64,000 nt of DNA. Source: Streptomyces sp. NBC_00247 (GTDB lineage Bacteria > Actinomycetota > Actinomycetes > Streptomycetales > Streptomycetaceae). This document shows positions 55,178-63,076 of the stretch, one piece after another. Position numbers and translations under genes: made by a program. The DNA lies in the NCBI RefSeq assembly GCF_036188265.1, contig NZ_CP108093.1, forward strand, positions 2,294,001-2,358,000. The letters run 5' to 3'. Numbering within the stretch: the stretch's first letter is position 1; every line of letters begins with the position of its first letter. Under the pieces are notes generated by a model that saw only the letters and a program-made list of their open reading frames with translations, was not told where the DNA came from and ran no database searches.

Positions 55178-56102
55178 GCACGGATCGACCAACGGCTCCG
55201 CCGAGCGGCGCCTCGGCGTCTTCAAGACCTACAAGCTGTACGTCGGGGGCAAGTTCCCCCGTTCCGAGAGCGGCCGGGTGTACGAGGTGACCGACTCCAA
55301 GGGCACGTGGCTGGCGAACGCCCCGCAGTCCTCCCGCAAGGACGCCCGGGACGCGGTCGTCGCCGCGCGCAAAGCGTTCGGCGGCTGGTCCGGCGCGACC
55401 GCGTACAACCGCGGCCAGGTCCTCTACCGCGTCGCCGAGATGCTGGAGGGCCGCCGGGATCAGTTCGTCCGCGAAGTGGCCGACGCCGAGGGGCTGTCGA
55501 AGTCCAGGGCGGGGGCCGTGGTGGACGCGGCGGTGGACCGCTGGGTCTGGTACGCGGGCTGGACCGACAAGATCGGCCAGGTCGTGGGCGGAGCCAACCC
55601 GGTCGCCGGGCCGTACTTCAACCTGTCGACGCCGGAGCCGACCGGTGTGGTCGCGGTGCTGGCGCCGCAGCGCTCGTCGTTCCTCGGGCTGGTCTCGGTG
55701 ATCGCCCCGGTGATCGCGACGGGCAACACCGCCGTGGTGGTCGCCTCCGCCGCCGCCCCGCTGCCCGCCCTCTCGCTGGGCGAGGTGCTGGCCACCTCGG
55801 ACCTGCCGGGCGGAGTGGTGAACCTGCTCTCCGGTGCCACCGCCGAGCTGGCGGCTCCGCTCGCGGCGCACCAGGACGTCAACGCCGTCGACCTCACCGG
55901 TGCGGACGCCACGCTGGCGAAGGAGCTGGAGATCGCGGCGGCGGACAATCTCAAGCGCGTACTGCGTCCACAGGCTGTGGACGGCGCGGCGGAGCCCGAC
56001 TGGACCGCCGATCCGGGCACCCACCGGCTGACGGCGTTCCTGGAGACCAAGACGGTCTGGCACCCCACGGGCGCGCTGGGCGTCTCCGGGTCGTCCTACT
56101 GA
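55170..56102 (+). CDS. ALDH-superfamily protein lacking the catalytic domain
   Basis: A 310-residue protein aligning with the N-terminal part of ALDHs: VGGKFPRSESGR, AFGGWSGATAYNRGQVL, and the Rossmann-like region around GVVAVLAPQRSSFLGLV. It ends before the Cys-containing catalytic domain, and the Glu motif is absent, so it cannot be an active ALDH alone. It starts inside the preceding ALDH gene (8-bp overlap), implying stoichiometric production and probably a heteromer. The arrangement recalls ALDH16, where a catalytic and a pseudo-ALDH half are fused. Confidence 0.9.
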   Translation: MSEHGSTNGSAERRLGVFKTYKLYVGGKFPRSESGRVYEVTDSKGTWLANAPQSSRKDARDAVVAARKAFGGWSGATAYNRGQVLYRVAEMLEGRRDQFVREVADAEGLSKSRAGAVVDAAVDRWVWYAGWTDKIGQVVGGANPVAGPYFNLSTPEPTGVVAVLAPQRSSFLGLVSVIAPVIATGNTAVVVASAAAPLPALSLGEVLATSDLPGGVVNLLSGATAELAAPLAAHQDVNAVDLTGADATLAKELEIAAADNLKRVLRPQAVDGAAEPDWTADPGTHRLTAFLETKTVWHPTGALGVSGSSY

Positions 56103-56154
56103 CGGTCGCGCCGACGCCCCACGGCTTCGCGGGGGCGTGGACGTACGCGCACGG

Positions 56155-56192
56155 CGGGGCCGGATCTCCCGGAGACGGGGGGTCCGGCCCCG
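56155..56192 (+). terminator. hairpin after the ALDH operon
   Basis: CGGGGCCGGA and its complement form a 10-bp stem in the 121-bp gap between convergent genes. Confidence 0.6.
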
Positions 56193-56223
56193 GCGCGTCA
56201 CGGGCCGTCGTGGGCCCGCGTGA

Positions 56224-56640
56224 TCAGTGCGCGCCGGTGATCAGCCCGGTGACCTGGCCCACCACGGGAAGGTCGCGGAGCGCGCCGCCGTCCGTGAGGT
56301 GATGGGTGACCAGGGCGGTGGAGACCGGCTTGAAGTCGGCCACCTGCGTGCCGACGGCGTTGTCCAGCGGGTCGGTCCCGGTCTTGGCCAGCGGGTCGAG
56401 CTGGAGCGCGGTGACGGGAGCGAGGCTGTTCGACAGCGCGCCGGTCAGCGCGGGCAGGGCCGCGTCGGTCACCGCCGACACGGCAGCCTCCGCGCTGTCG
56501 CCCGCCTCGGTCACGGCCTCGGGCGTGGCCGCCTGCGCGGACGCGGCGCCCGCGCCGAGGGCGGCGCCCATCGCGGTGACGGCCAGCCCGGCGCGCAGCA
56601 GGACGTGCCGCGAGGGCTTGGTTCGTGCATGACGTGCCAT
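56224..56640 (-). CDS. small secreted protein, Ala/Leu-rich
   Basis: A 138-residue protein with a signal peptide (basic MARHARTKPSRH, core VLLRAGLAVTAMGAALGAG, cleavage near AQAA at about 40). The mature part is free of Cys, rich in Ala, Thr, Leu and Val, and predicted helical. AGGTGG lies 5 nt before the ATG. It resembles other small secreted streptomycete proteins of unknown function. Confidence 0.75.
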   Translation of the reverse strand: MARHARTKPSRHVLLRAGLAVTAMGAALGAGAASAQAATPEAVTEAGDSAEAAVSAVTDAALPALTGALSNSLAPVTALQLDPLAKTGTDPLDNAVGTQVADFKPVSTALVTHHLTDGGALRDLPVVGQVTGLITGAH

Positions 56641-56767
56641 TTTTCCCACCTGATCGACTTCGTTGCGGTAGTCGTGCGTGCGCGCAGAGTAGTGGAGATG
56701 TGATGCTCGATACCAACAGGACTCCCGAGGGGTCCCCTGCTCGGGTCATGCCTCACACTTTTGTTCT

Positions 56768-57409
56768 GTGAGTTCCCAACCGATCCCGACGCGCGTCGTC
56801 CTGCTGGCAGGCCCCTCCGGCTCAGGGAAGTCCTTCCTCGCCGCACGTACCGGTCTCCCGGTGCTCCGGCTGGACGACTTCTACAAAGAGGCCAACGATC
56901 CGACCCTGCCCCTGGTCACCGGCAGCACGGACATCGACTGGGACTCCACCGCGTCCTGGGACATGGAAGCCGCCGTCACCGCCGTCGCGGAACTCTGCCG
57001 CACCGGCCGCACCCGGGTACCGGTGTACGACATCTCGATCAGCGCGCGCACCGGCAGCGAGGTGCTGCACATCGACCGCTCGCCGCTCTTCGTGGCCGAG
57101 GGCATCTTCGCGGCGGACATCGTCGGACGCTGCCAGGAGCTGGGGCTGCTCGCCGACGCGATCTGCCTGCGCGGGCGCCCCGCGACCACGTTCCGCAGGC
57201 GGCTGCTGCGGGATCTGCGCGAGGGCCGCAAGTCGGTGCCGTTCCTGCTGCGGCGGGGGTGGCGGCTGATGCGCTCGGAGCGCCGGATCGTGGCCCGTCA
57301 GGCGGAGCTCGGCGCCCACCCGTGCGGCAAGGAGGAGGCGCTCGGCCGCCTGGCCGCCGCCGCCGCGGGCCGCTGCCGCCGCACCCCGGCGGGAAGCGGC
57401 GCCGCGTAG
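56768..57409 (+). CDS. uridine kinase-like P-loop protein
   Basis: A 213-residue P-loop kinase: Walker A AGPSGSGKS (about 14-22), LDDFYK and DWDSTASWD, all features of the uridine kinase/phosphoribulokinase family, then YDISISARTG and FVAEGIFAAD. Phosphorylation of uridine or cytidine is likely and fits the nucleoside genes nearby. GTG start without ribosome site; CACACT 8 nt upstream may be a leaderless -10. The C-terminus is Arg/Ala-rich. Confidence 0.87.
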   Translation: MSSQPIPTRVVLLAGPSGSGKSFLAARTGLPVLRLDDFYKEANDPTLPLVTGSTDIDWDSTASWDMEAAVTAVAELCRTGRTRVPVYDISISARTGSEVLHIDRSPLFVAEGIFAADIVGRCQELGLLADAICLRGRPATTFRRRLLRDLREGRKSVPFLLRRGWRLMRSERRIVARQAELGAHPCGKEEALGRLAAAAAGRCRRTPAGSGAA

Positions 57410-57563
57410 AAAACGTACGTTCGCACCGGAAGCGGGGCCGGCGCAGGGGCGGCGGGAACGACGGACGGGGCCGTACCGGCCCCCCAGCCCGTACGACCCC
57501 GCCGTTCCCCCGTCGCCCGCCGTTTCCCCCCGGAGCGGCGGGCCCCGTCGTTCCCCCGTAGCC

Positions 57564-58352
57564 TCAGGCCACCAGCTCGCCGAAGGACTCCTTCTCGTCA
57601 CGTCCGAAGCTGAGGACCTCGTCCTCGCGCAGCCGGCGGAGCGACCGCCAGATGCTGGACTTCACCGTGCCGACACTGATGTCGAGGATGGCCGCGATCT
57701 CCGGGTCGGTGCGCCCCTCGTAGTAGCGCAGGACCAGCATGGTGCGCTGGAGTTCGGGCAGCCGGGCGAGCGCCTGCCAGAGCACCGCGCGCAGCTCCGT
57801 GCCGCGCATCGCGTCCGAGTCTCCGACCGTCTCCGGCAGTTCCTCGGTCGGGTACTCGTTGAGCTTGCGCCGCCGCCAGGCGCTGATGTGCAGGTTGGTC
57901 ATGGTGCGGCGCAGGTAGCCCCCGACCGCGGCTTTGTCGCTGATCCTGTCCCACGCCCGGTACGTCGAGAAGAGGGCGCTCTGCAGCAGGTCCTCGGCCT
58001 CGAACCGGTCGCCGGTCAGGTGGTAGGCGGTCGCGTACAGGGAGGCGCGGCGCTCCTGGACGTAGGCCGTGAACGCCGCTTCGGCGTCCTCGACCGGCGC
58101 CTGGGGCGTCCGCTCCCCCGTGATGCCCTCCCCGTACGCGCTTCCCCCGTGTCCCCCGTACGTTCCCCCGTACGTGCCCGGTCCGTCCCCCGTGACATCG
58201 GCAACCGCCGTCGTGGCCGGGTGCTGACGCCCGGTGCTGCGAACGCACCCCCGCCCGTTCACCGCACCGGACTTGTCCGGACCCCGTCCGATGTCGTGGA
58301 GACGCGTGACAACCGCGCTTGAGCTGGTGCGTTGCAGTTGCAGTGCGTTCAT
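57564..58352 (-). CDS. sigQ: SigE-family ECF sigma factor SigQ
   Basis: A 262-residue sigma factor. After a disordered, Gly/Thr-rich N-terminal 90 residues comes region 2 (YATAYHLTGDRFEAEDLLQS) and region 4 (LARLPELQRTMLVLRYYEG, SVGTVKSSIWRSLRRLRE). GGGGAGG is ideally spaced before the ATG, supporting the long form. Position opposite afsQ1 identifies it as SigQ, which in S. coelicolor is controlled by AfsQ1 and antagonises its effects on antibiotic production (recalled). Confidence 0.93.
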   Translation of the reverse strand: MNALQLQRTSSSAVVTRLHDIGRGPDKSGAVNGRGCVRSTGRQHPATTAVADVTGDGPGTYGGTYGGHGGSAYGEGITGERTPQAPVEDAEAAFTAYVQERRASLYATAYHLTGDRFEAEDLLQSALFSTYRAWDRISDKAAVGGYLRRTMTNLHISAWRRRKLNEYPTEELPETVGDSDAMRGTELRAVLWQALARLPELQRTMLVLRYYEGRTDPEIAAILDISVGTVKSSIWRSLRRLREDEVLSFGRDEKESFGELVA

Positions 58353-58436
58353 CGTGCGCCTCCCCGTCGGTGGAGTCCGTTCGAACCGTGTGCCATTGAG
58401 TCTGGCCGCGCAGTTTCACGCCACTGTCCGCCGACT

Positions 58437-58452
58437 GTCACAGAGCTGTCAC
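58437..58452. promoter_or_regulatory. AfsQ1 box GTCAC-N6-GTCAC
   Basis: An exact match to the GTnAC-N6-GTnAC consensus recalled for AfsQ1, in the sigQ-afsQ1 divergent region. A further GTAAC/GTCAC pair with 1-bp spacing lies at 58468-58478. Confidence 0.75.
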
Positions 58453-58564
58453 AGGCCTCGTGGGGTCGTAACCGTCACAACCGAGGGTTGTCCGGGGCCA
58501 CTCACGCAACTGAAGTGCCTCCCGGCGGTCGAACTGGGGCACCCCATGGGACAGAATGGCGTCC

Positions 58565-59242
58565 GTGCCTTTCCTGTTGCTGATCGAGGACGACGACGCC
58601 ATCCGCACGGCCCTCGAACTCTCGCTGTCACGCCAGGGCCACCGAGTGGCCACCGCGGCGACGGGAGAGGACGGCCTGAACCTTCTCCGGGAACAGCGGC
58701 CCGACCTGGTCGTGCTCGACGTGATGCTGCCGGGCATCGACGGTTTCGAGGTCTGCCGGCGCATCCGCCGCACCGACCAGTTGCCGATCATCCTGCTGAC
58801 CGCGCGCAGCGACGACATCGACGTCGTGGTGGGTCTGGAGTCGGGCGCCGACGACTACGTGGTGAAGCCCGTGCAGGGCCGGGTGCTGGACGCGCGCATC
58901 CGCGCGGTACTCCGGCGCGGGGAGCGGGAGTCGACGGACTCGGCGACCTTCGGGAGCGTGGTCATCGACCGTTCCGCGATGACGGTCACCAAGGACGGGG
59001 CGGACCTCCAGCTGACCCCGACCGAACTGCGGCTGCTGCTGGAGCTGAGCCGCAGGCCCGGACAGGCCCTTTCCCGGCAGCAGTTGCTGCGGCTGGTGTG
59101 GGAGCACGACTACCTCGGCGACTCGCGCCTGGTGGACGCGTGCGTGCAGCGGCTGCGCGCGAAGGTGGAGGACGTACCGTCCTCGCCGACGCTCATCCGT
59201 ACGGTGCGGGGCGTGGGCTACCGGCTGGACTCGCCTCAGTGA
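58565..59242 (+). CDS. afsQ1: two-component response regulator AfsQ1
   Basis: A 225-residue OmpR/PhoB-type regulator. The receiver has EDDD at 8-11, phospho-acceptor D52 in VVLDVMLPG and the conserved KP in VVKPVQG. The winged-helix domain ends VRTVRGVGYRLD. The GTG at 58565 gives the length known for S. coelicolor and lies 7 nt after CAGAAT, suggesting a leaderless transcript; an ATG three codons earlier overlaps that -10. AfsQ1 controls antibiotic synthesis, nitrogen use and sigQ. Confidence 0.95.
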   Translation: MPFLLLIEDDDAIRTALELSLSRQGHRVATAATGEDGLNLLREQRPDLVVLDVMLPGIDGFEVCRRIRRTDQLPIILLTARSDDIDVVVGLESGADDYVVKPVQGRVLDARIRAVLRRGERESTDSATFGSVVIDRSAMTVTKDGADLQLTPTELRLLLELSRRPGQALSRQQLLRLVWEHDYLGDSRLVDACVQRLRAKVEDVPSSPTLIRTVRGVGYRLDSPQ

Positions 59243-60774
59243 GTGGACGTGCCGGGCGCGGAGTCCGTGCGGGACTCCGCTGGAGCAGCCTCCGGCTGCG
59301 GCTGGTCGTGGTGTTCGGCCTGGTGGCGCTGACCGCGGCGGTGTCCGCGTCGGGGATCGCGTACTGGCTCAACCGCGAAGCGGTGCTGACCCGTACTCAG
59401 GACGCGGCGCTCGGGGACTTCCGGCGGCAGATGCAGAACCGGGCGGCGGCACTGCCGTTGCAGCCGACCAAGGACGATCTCCAGTCCGCCGCCGTGCAGA
59501 TGGCGGACAGCGGGCCGGGTTACGCGGTGCTGCTGGAGGACGAACGGGACGGCGGGAAGCCGATCGTCGGCTACTCGGACCTGGACTCCTTCACCAAGGT
59601 GGACGTACCCGAATCGCTGGAGCGCCAGGTGTCCGCCCAGCAGCGGCTGACCTCGGGCAACACGTACCCGTACCACCTGTTCTGGCAGCGTACGAGCATC
59701 GACGGCACCCCGTACCTGGTGGCGGGGACGCGGATCATCGGCGGCGGCCCGACCGGCTACATGCTGAAGTCGCTCGACCAGGAGCGCCAGGACCTCAACT
59801 CCCTCGCCTGGTCGCTGGGTATCGCCACCACGCTGGCGCTGATCGGCGCGGCACTGCTCGCGCAGGCGGCGGCGACGACCGTGCTGCGGCCGGTGCAGCG
59901 GCTCGGCGAGGCGGCGCGCAAGCTGGGCGAGGGGAAGCTCGACACCCGGCTGGTGGTCTCCGGCACGGACGAACTCGCCGAGCTCTCCCGTACGTTCAAC
60001 CGGGCGGCCGGTTCGCTGGAGAAGAAGGTCGCGGACATGAGCGCGCGGGAGGAGTCCAGCCGCCGGTTCGTCGCCGACATGTCGCACGAACTGCGTACCC
60101 CGCTCACCGCGATCACCGCCGTGGCCGAGGTGCTGGAGGACGAGGCCGACAGCCTGGACCCGATGATCGCGCCCGCCGTGCATCTGGTGGTGAGCGAGAC
60201 CCGGCGGCTGAACGACCTGGTGGAGAACCTCATGGAGGTCACCCGCTTCGACGCGGGCACGGCCCGGCTGGTCCTGGACACGGTGGACGTCGCCGACCAG
60301 GTCACGGCCTGCATCGACGCCCGGGCCTGGCTGGACGCGGTGGAGCTGGACGCGGAGCGCGGCATGATGGTGCGGCTCGACCCGCGCCGGCTCGACGTGA
60401 TCCTGGCGAATCTGATCGGCAACGCGCTCAAGCACGGTGGTTCACCGGTGCGGGTGCGTGTACGCACCGAGGGTGAGGAACTGGTCATCGAGGTTCGCGA
60501 TCACGGGCCGGGGATCCCCGAGGACGTGCTGCCGCACGTCTTCGACCGGTTCTACAAGGCGAGCGCGTCCCGCCCGCGCTCCGAGGGCAGCGGCCTCGGG
60601 CTGTCGATCGCCATGGAGAACGCGCTCATCCACGGCGGCACCATCTCCGCGGCCAACTCCCCGGACGGGGACGGCGCGGTGTTCGTCCTGCGGCTCCCCG
60701 ACGACGCCGAGGACGAGAGTGTCACGAACGACGTGCGCGGTGCGGGCGACGGCACCGACGGCGAGGAGTCGTGA
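59239..60774 (+). CDS. afsQ2: sensor histidine kinase AfsQ2
   Basis: A 511-residue membrane kinase. Transmembrane helices at about 21-42 and 192-215 flank an extracytoplasmic sensor (about 43-190). HAMP follows, then the H-box SHELRTPLTA with phospho-acceptor H283, and the ATPase with NLIGNALKHG, DHGPGIP and GSGLGLSIA. The GTG overlaps the afsQ1 stop as GTGA, so translation is coupled. Partner of AfsQ1. Confidence 0.96.
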   Translation: MSGRAGRGVRAGLRWSSLRLRLVVVFGLVALTAAVSASGIAYWLNREAVLTRTQDAALGDFRRQMQNRAAALPLQPTKDDLQSAAVQMADSGPGYAVLLEDERDGGKPIVGYSDLDSFTKVDVPESLERQVSAQQRLTSGNTYPYHLFWQRTSIDGTPYLVAGTRIIGGGPTGYMLKSLDQERQDLNSLAWSLGIATTLALIGAALLAQAAATTVLRPVQRLGEAARKLGEGKLDTRLVVSGTDELAELSRTFNRAAGSLEKKVADMSAREESSRRFVADMSHELRTPLTAITAVAEVLEDEADSLDPMIAPAVHLVVSETRRLNDLVENLMEVTRFDAGTARLVLDTVDVADQVTACIDARAWLDAVELDAERGMMVRLDPRRLDVILANLIGNALKHGGSPVRVRVRTEGEELVIEVRDHGPGIPEDVLPHVFDRFYKASASRPRSEGSGLGLSIAMENALIHGGTISAANSPDGDGAVFVLRLPDDAEDESVTNDVRGAGDGTDGEES

Positions 60775-61448
60775 GGCGGCGTACCGGCCGGGGGGAGCCG
60801 GGAGGCGTGCCCGGGACGGGTGACCCGCGTCCGGGCGGGCGGCCGGGGGGCGGGCGCCGCCCGTTCACCGCGCTGGTCCTCGCGGTGGCGGCCACCGCGC
60901 TGGCCGCCGGATGCGGCATCCGGTCCACCTCGGTACCGGTGGACGCCGGAGCCGCTCCCTCCCGGGTGCCCTGCCGCACCGCGGGTACGGGCTCCGGGGC
61001 GCAGACGGCCGACGACCGGGTGCGGGTGTACCTGGTCTGCGCGTCGGAGCTGGTGGCGGCCGACCGGACGATCGCGGACACCGACCGTCGCGGTGGCCGC
61101 CTGGGCCTGGCCCGGGCGCTGCTGGCGCAGATCCGGCAGACGCCGCTCTCCGGTGAGCGGCGGGCCGGATTCACCACCGCCGTCCCCTCGGACCTGACCG
61201 TGGGGGAGGGCATCGACGACGACCCCGCCGGCGCTCTGCGGCTGAGCACCCAGCCGGAGGACCTGTCCGCCGAGGCGCTGGCCCAGGTGGTGTGCACGTT
61301 CGCGGAGGAGACCACGCTCGTGACCGGCGGCGGAGTGCTGCTCGGCGGGCCGAGCGACGGCTACGCCCCGCGGGCCTATCTCTGCACGGAGGAGACGAAG
61401 GCCAGGCCGCAGAACGTACCGACCCTGAGCACGCCGTCACCCCGGTGA
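60771..61448 (+). CDS. lipoprotein of the afsQ operon
   Basis: A 225-residue lipoprotein. A Gly/Arg/Pro-rich 30-residue leader precedes the hydrophobic core and lipobox LAAGC (Cys about 48). The mature domain has three further Cys (RVPCRT, YLVCASE, VVCTFAE, YLCTEE region). Its GTG overlaps the afsQ2 stop. From memory it corresponds to SCO4905, the third member of the afsQ operon, and may modulate AfsQ2 sensing. Confidence 0.9.
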   Translation: MRRRTGRGEPGGVPGTGDPRPGGRPGGGRRPFTALVLAVAATALAAGCGIRSTSVPVDAGAAPSRVPCRTAGTGSGAQTADDRVRVYLVCASELVAADRTIADTDRRGGRLGLARALLAQIRQTPLSGERRAGFTTAVPSDLTVGEGIDDDPAGALRLSTQPEDLSAEALAQVVCTFAEETTLVTGGGVLLGGPSDGYAPRAYLCTEETKARPQNVPTLSTPSPR

Positions 61449-61518
61449 GCCCAACGGTGTCCGTGGCCCGGTGAGCCCGCGCCCCGGCGGCCCGGCGGCG
61501 CCCGTCACCCCGGTGAGC
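61435..61518. repeat. 16-bp direct repeat and partial copy
   Basis: CGTCACCCCGGTGAGC occurs at 61435-61450 (spanning the lipoprotein stop) and 61503-61518; a partial copy CCCGGTGAGCCC lies between them near 61467. It falls in the 223-bp gap before the VanZ gene, which otherwise shows no gene. Confidence 0.65.
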
Positions 61519-61671
61519 GCGTCGGCCGCCCGCCGCGGCGCTGCGCGGCCGGTGGGGATGCTGGGGTGCGCGGGGCGCCTGGGGCGTGGCGGGGGCGCAC
61601 GTTTCGTGGTCTGCGCCACTTCCCGCCGTTTGCCCGGAACCGTTCCCTCGTGGCGGGACGTCTAGGGGGGC

Positions 61672-62223
61672 GTGCGTCAAGGTCCCGGCGGTAAGGCCGT
61701 CACCCTGTTCCGCGTGGTGGGGTTCACGCTTCTCCTCGCGCATCTCGTGATCGTCGGGTGGCTGACGCTTCGCCCCCTGGACGTCCCCTGGATCACCGCC
61801 GCGAACTTCACGCCGCTGGACGGCATCAAGGCGGACCTCGCGCTCGGCCCGGCCGCCGCCGTGCGGCGCATCGGCGCGGGGTTGCTGCTGCTGGCGCCGC
61901 TCGGGTTCCTGCTGCCGATGGCCGACGCGCGGCTCACCGTCTCCCCGTGGGCTTCGCTGGTCCGGACGACCGCCGCGGGCGCGCTGATATCCCTCGCCAT
62001 CGAGCTGGGGCAGACCGGGGTGCCCGGACAGGTGGTCGACATCGACTCGCTGCTGCTGAACACGGCCGGCGTGCTGCTCACGCACCTGCTGGTGGTGCCG
62101 TTCGTCCGGGCCAGGCTGCGGCAGCGGCGCCGGCCCGCCTCCGCGGGCGAGGGCGCGGAGCGGGCCGACGGGACCCCTCAGGGCGCGACCCCGACGATTA
62201 CCAGGGTCGGGGTCGCACCGTAG
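61672..62223 (+). CDS. VanZ-family membrane protein
   Basis: A 183-residue membrane protein with four helices (about 12-32, 60-80, 95-112, 125-145), the NFTPLDGI segment and the Glu-bearing IELGQTGVPGQVVDIDSLLLNTAGVLL block, quoted as positions 105-131, which defines VanZ. VanZ relatives affect glycopeptide tolerance. The GTG lies very close to GGGGGG, so an internal GTG at 61710 is possible. Its last codons are inside a terminator hairpin. Confidence 0.88.
   Translation: MRQGPGGKAVTLFRVVGFTLLLAHLVIVGWLTLRPLDVPWITAANFTPLDGIKADLALGPAAAVRRIGAGLLLLAPLGFLLPMADARLTVSPWASLVRTTAAGALISLAIELGQTGVPGQVVDIDSLLLNTAGVLLTHLLVVPFVRARLRQRRRPASAGEGAERADGTPQGATPTITRVGVAP
62185..62216 (+). terminator. terminator hairpin overlapping the vanZ 3' end
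   Basis: GCGACCCCGAC and its complement make an 11-bp perfect stem with a 10-nt loop. The stem lies within the last 13 codons, so the C-terminal residues ATPTITRVGVA are encoded by the hairpin. Confidence 0.75.
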
Positions 62224-62314
62224 AGGGAGGCCCCTTCCCGGTGGTGGAGCGACCATGGATACATCGGGAGCGCCGCAGCGGCTGCTCCCCGGACGGTTCA
62301 CCGAGGAGTCCACC

Positions 62315-62533
62315 ATGGCCGGATTGGTTCGCCCCCGCGACGGACGCATGATCGGCGGAGTGTGCGCGGCGCTGGCACAGCGCTTCGGCACCTCCGCGAC
62401 GACCATGCGCGTCATCTTCCTGGTCTCGTGCCTGCTGCCCGGTCCGCAGTTCCTGGTCTATCTGGCGCTGTGGATACTGCTCCCCGGGGAGAAGTCCTCC
62501 TCGTCGGGCACCACGTCCGCGACGGCCTGGTGA
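62315..62533 (+). CDS. PspC-domain membrane protein
   Basis: A 72-residue protein: PspC signature LVRPRDGRMIGGVCAALAQRF (3-23; 21 residues, core GRMIGGVCAALA), then one helix (VIFLVSCLLPGPQFLVYLA and ILLPGE) and a Ser-rich tail. PspC proteins act in membrane stress responses, usually as small membrane sensors. GAGGAG is ideally spaced before the ATG. Confidence 0.9.
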   Translation: MAGLVRPRDGRMIGGVCAALAQRFGTSATTMRVIFLVSCLLPGPQFLVYLALWILLPGEKSSSSGTTSATAW

Positions 62534-62577
62534 CGCGGGTACGACGGGGGCACGACGAGCACGGCACCGAGCACGCG

Positions 62578-62612
62578 GTGGGGCACCCGGCCTGACAGGC
62601 CGGGTGCCCCAC
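62578..62612. terminator. bidirectional hairpin between convergent genes
   Basis: GTGGGGCACCCGGCCT and its complement form a perfect 16-bp stem with a 3-nt loop (GAC), between the PspC gene and the leftward small secreted gene. Confidence 0.92.
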
Positions 62613-62643
62613 TGGCGTTTCCGCGGCCCTGTCGGGCGCCGGT

Positions 62644-62943
62644 TCAGCCGCCGATCGGGAGGCCGTTCGCGGTCAGCCCCTTGGTCGGCAGTCCGCCGAG
62701 CAGCTGGGTGACGGGCTTGGCGGCGTCGGTGGCCTTGCCGCCGAGGAGGCTGCCGGTGGTCTCCTTGACCGGGAGGGTCGACGCGGTCTGGCCGAGGTTG
62801 GCCAGCGCGTCGGTGGAGATGGGCAGGGAGGAGCCCGCGTCGAGCGGGAGCGCCGGGGCGGCGGACGCGCTGCCGGCTGCGGCAGCGGCGAAAGCGGCAC
62901 CGAGAGCGGCGACACCGAGGATGCGGGCGGAGGAGAGCTTCAT
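62644..62943 (-). CDS. small secreted protein
   Basis: A 99-residue protein with a signal peptide (MKLSSARILGVAALGAAFAA, then AAAGSASA cleavage near 30) and a Cys-free, Leu/Gly/Pro-rich mature part (LPLDAGSSLP, LLGGLPTKGL). The ATG with AAGGAT 7 nt upstream is chosen over one three codons earlier that overlaps that site. It resembles the other small secreted gene at 56224 in layout only. Function unknown. Confidence 0.75.
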   Translation of the reverse strand: MKLSSARILGVAALGAAFAAAAAGSASAAPALPLDAGSSLPISTDALANLGQTASTLPVKETTGSLLGGKATDAAKPVTQLLGGLPTKGLTANGLPIGG

Positions 62944-63030
62944 GACATTCATCCTTGGGGAAAGGGGATGCGAGCGGCTCTGCAAACTAGTCACCCCGCT
63001 CCCCGCTCCGCAAATGGCGCGACACGCGGA

Positions 63031-63062
63031 AAAGGGCCGGGAAATGTTTTCCCCGGCCCTTT
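63031..63062 (-). terminator. intrinsic terminator after add
   Basis: On the minus strand an 11-bp GC-rich stem (CCCGGCCCTTT arm) is followed by TTTTCC, giving the U-rich tail of a classical terminator. It is 15 bp past the add stop. Confidence 0.8.
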
Positions 63063-63076
63063 CGGAACATGTGTGT

